Source: Janthinobacterium sp. J1-1 (GTDB lineage: Bacteria; Pseudomonadota; Gammaproteobacteria; Burkholderiales; Burkholderiaceae_D). From it: a stretch of 64,000 nt of DNA. Of this stretch, positions 62,766 through 64,000 are shown one piece after another. The notes under the pieces were generated by a model, which had not been told where the DNA came from, made no database searches, and saw only the letters and a program-made list of their open reading frames with translations. A program made the position numbers and the translations under genes. Location: NCBI RefSeq assembly GCF_030944405.1, contig NZ_CP132340.1:172310-236309 (forward strand), in the 5' to 3' direction. Every line of letters begins with the position of its first letter. Position 1 is the stretch's first letter.

Positions 62766-63988
62766 AATATTGGTTATTTCTAGCGTTGGTCGCCGGCAGC
62801 GTCAACGCAGCCCAGCCGCCTACGCCAGGCTTATTGCCCACTGAAATCGTCAGACCGTTGATTGACCGGGACCCAGAAGTTGCTGCTGCCCGTGGTACCC
62901 GCCAGGTCGCACAACAAGACGCCCTGCTTACGCGTGCTTCGCCGTATGAATGGACTGCGAAAGCGACTACGCAGCGGCGTCGCGTCGAACCTAGTGTTCG
63001 CTACAACGAATGGAACGTCGGGCTTGAACGCACACTTCGCCTACCTCAAAAAGCGCGGGCCGACCGTGACATCGCTGCTGCCACCCTCGACGAGGGCGAA
63101 GCGAGATATGGCGAAGCCCTGCACGAAACAGCACGCACACTGCTCGACCTGTGGTTGAACTGGACCGAGGCTGAGCAAAACGCGTTGCTTGCAACAAGCC
63201 AGGTCAAAGCGGCGACGGACAACTTCAACGCTGTCGAAAAACGGGTCAAAGCAGGTGATGCGGCAAAGCTCGATGCGGGAATTGCACGCGCCGAACTTGG
63301 CGAGCAACAGCGAGCTGCGAGCGACGCAAAGACTGCTGCGAACGTCGCTTGGGCACGCCTAAATTCCCGCTTTCCTGACATGCCACGGCGCTTCTCAGCA
63401 GTACCTGAGGCAGTGCCGCTTGACACTGAACCTGGACAACTTCGCGCACGAATTATCGACCAGAGCGATGAGCTAAAAATTAGCGAGGCTTTGCTATCCA
63501 AGGCCAAGGCCAATACCGCTCGCGCTCGCGCTGACAGAATTCCCGACCCAACAGTAGGGGTGTTCACTGCTTCTGAAGTTGGGGGACGGGAGCGATTGAC
63601 TGGCGTAATGTTGAGCATCCCTATTCCTGGAACTATCCGCAGAGGCCGCGCAGACCGGTCGGTACACGCAGCGGAAGTATCGTACCAAGAGCACGAGCTG
63701 AAGAAACGAGAGCTCGACGCCATCATCAGTGCGACTCTGGCGTCAGCGAACGGTGCCTACGAAAGCTGGCAAATCGCTGAAAGCAGTGCCGAAGCCATGC
63801 GCGAAAACAGTCAACTCCTGCAGCGCGCTTACACGCTTGGTGAGGCGGACTTGCAGGCGCTCCTGACCTCGCGTCGGCAAGCGGCAACCGCGGCGCAAAG
63901 CGCTCTGACAACGAAGGTAGCGGCGGCCCGTGCGTACTATTCCCTGCTTGTCGACGCTCACCTGGTATGGGATATGGACCATGATTAA
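62762..63988 (+). CDS. czcC: CzcC-like outer-membrane channel
   Basis: 408 residues from the ATG at 62762 (GGAGAAT upstream). Signal peptide (YWLFLALVAGSVNA), two OEP repeats (LHETARTLLDLWLNWTEAEQ; LASANGAYESWQIAESSAEA), ends VWDMDHD close to the right edge. It completes the tripartite pump; here the gene order is adaptor-pump-DUF3240-channel, unlike the channel-first order at the left edge. Confidence 0.88.
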   Translation: MKYWLFLALVAGSVNAAQPPTPGLLPTEIVRPLIDRDPEVAAARGTRQVAQQDALLTRASPYEWTAKATTQRRRVEPSVRYNEWNVGLERTLRLPQKARADRDIAAATLDEGEARYGEALHETARTLLDLWLNWTEAEQNALLATSQVKAATDNFNAVEKRVKAGDAAKLDAGIARAELGEQQRAASDAKTAANVAWARLNSRFPDMPRRFSAVPEAVPLDTEPGQLRARIIDQSDELKISEALLSKAKANTARARADRIPDPTVGVFTASEVGGRERLTGVMLSIPIPGTIRRGRADRSVHAAEVSYQEHELKKRELDAIISATLASANGAYESWQIAESSAEAMRENSQLLQRAYTLGEADLQALLTSRRQAATAAQSALTTKVAAARAYYSLLVDAHLVWDMDHD

Positions 63989-64000
63989 TAGGGACTCACA

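Overview
The window reads as accessory DNA of a Burkholderiales betaproteobacterium, most likely Oxalobacteraceae (Massilia/Janthinobacterium/Duganella-like). This is inferred from the GC-rich codon use, the short Burkholderia-type H-NS, the KfrA and RadC plasmid/ICE genes and the style of the metal-resistance genes; no rRNA, tRNA or housekeeping locus is present to prove it. It is probably a plasmid or a genomic/ICE island. Metal-resistance blocks sit at both ends, with plasmid-like genes and a large pile of insertion sequences between them.

Left block (1-3248): the start of an RND adaptor gene (czcB-like, running off the left edge) and czcC on the minus strand, a MerR-family regulator whose Cys set points to a divalent metal sensor, and a CDF transporter with two N-terminal HMA-like domains. 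Both the czcC and CDF genes have 19-bp-spacer MerR-type promoters. A Tn3-family tnpA follows (3287-6256), then a 5'-truncated HMCES/YedK gene. 6.9-11.5 kb holds plasmid-type genes: two small unknowns, kfrA, radC, hns, and GC-rich structured repeats. 12.2-16.8 kb holds a small operon of unknown proteins ending in a bactofilin-like beta-helix protein, facing a C-terminally truncated VgrG. 18.1-20.2 kb is an AbiE-like toxin-antitoxin pair.

Mobile centre (20.7-38.2 kb): two direct IS6-family copies bracket a coiled-coil protein/tyrosine recombinase pair and a HigBA module. To the right, elements are nested in each other: IS5 end, deleted IS6, IS6, IS3, IS30, IS3 inside an older IS3, IS21, then a cargo-free Tn7-like element (TnsA-like, TnsB, TnsC, TniQ) that replaced the ends of two IS21 elements.

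Copper block (38.3-54.0 kb): a CueR-type regulator, a perfect CueR promoter at 52.0 kb, and a minus-strand operon (DUF2946-like, His/Met-repeat protein, TolC-like lipoprotein, multicopper oxidase, CusF-like, DUF305, NTF2-like, CopC, CopD) followed by a CopA P-type ATPase with its own CueR promoter. Three insertions damage this system: an IS630 between the CusF-like and DUF305 genes, an IS3 in the NTF2-like gene, and another IS3 exactly between the -35 and -10 of the copA promoter. Divergent from the operon is a secreted protein with seven 32-residue Cys repeats.

Right block (54.2-64 kb): a VIT-family transporter, DgkA, a cytochrome b561, an EamA transporter with a His-rich tail behind a G-tract operator-like site, and a complete RND metal-efflux operon (CzcI-like, CzcB, CzcA, DUF3240, CzcC).
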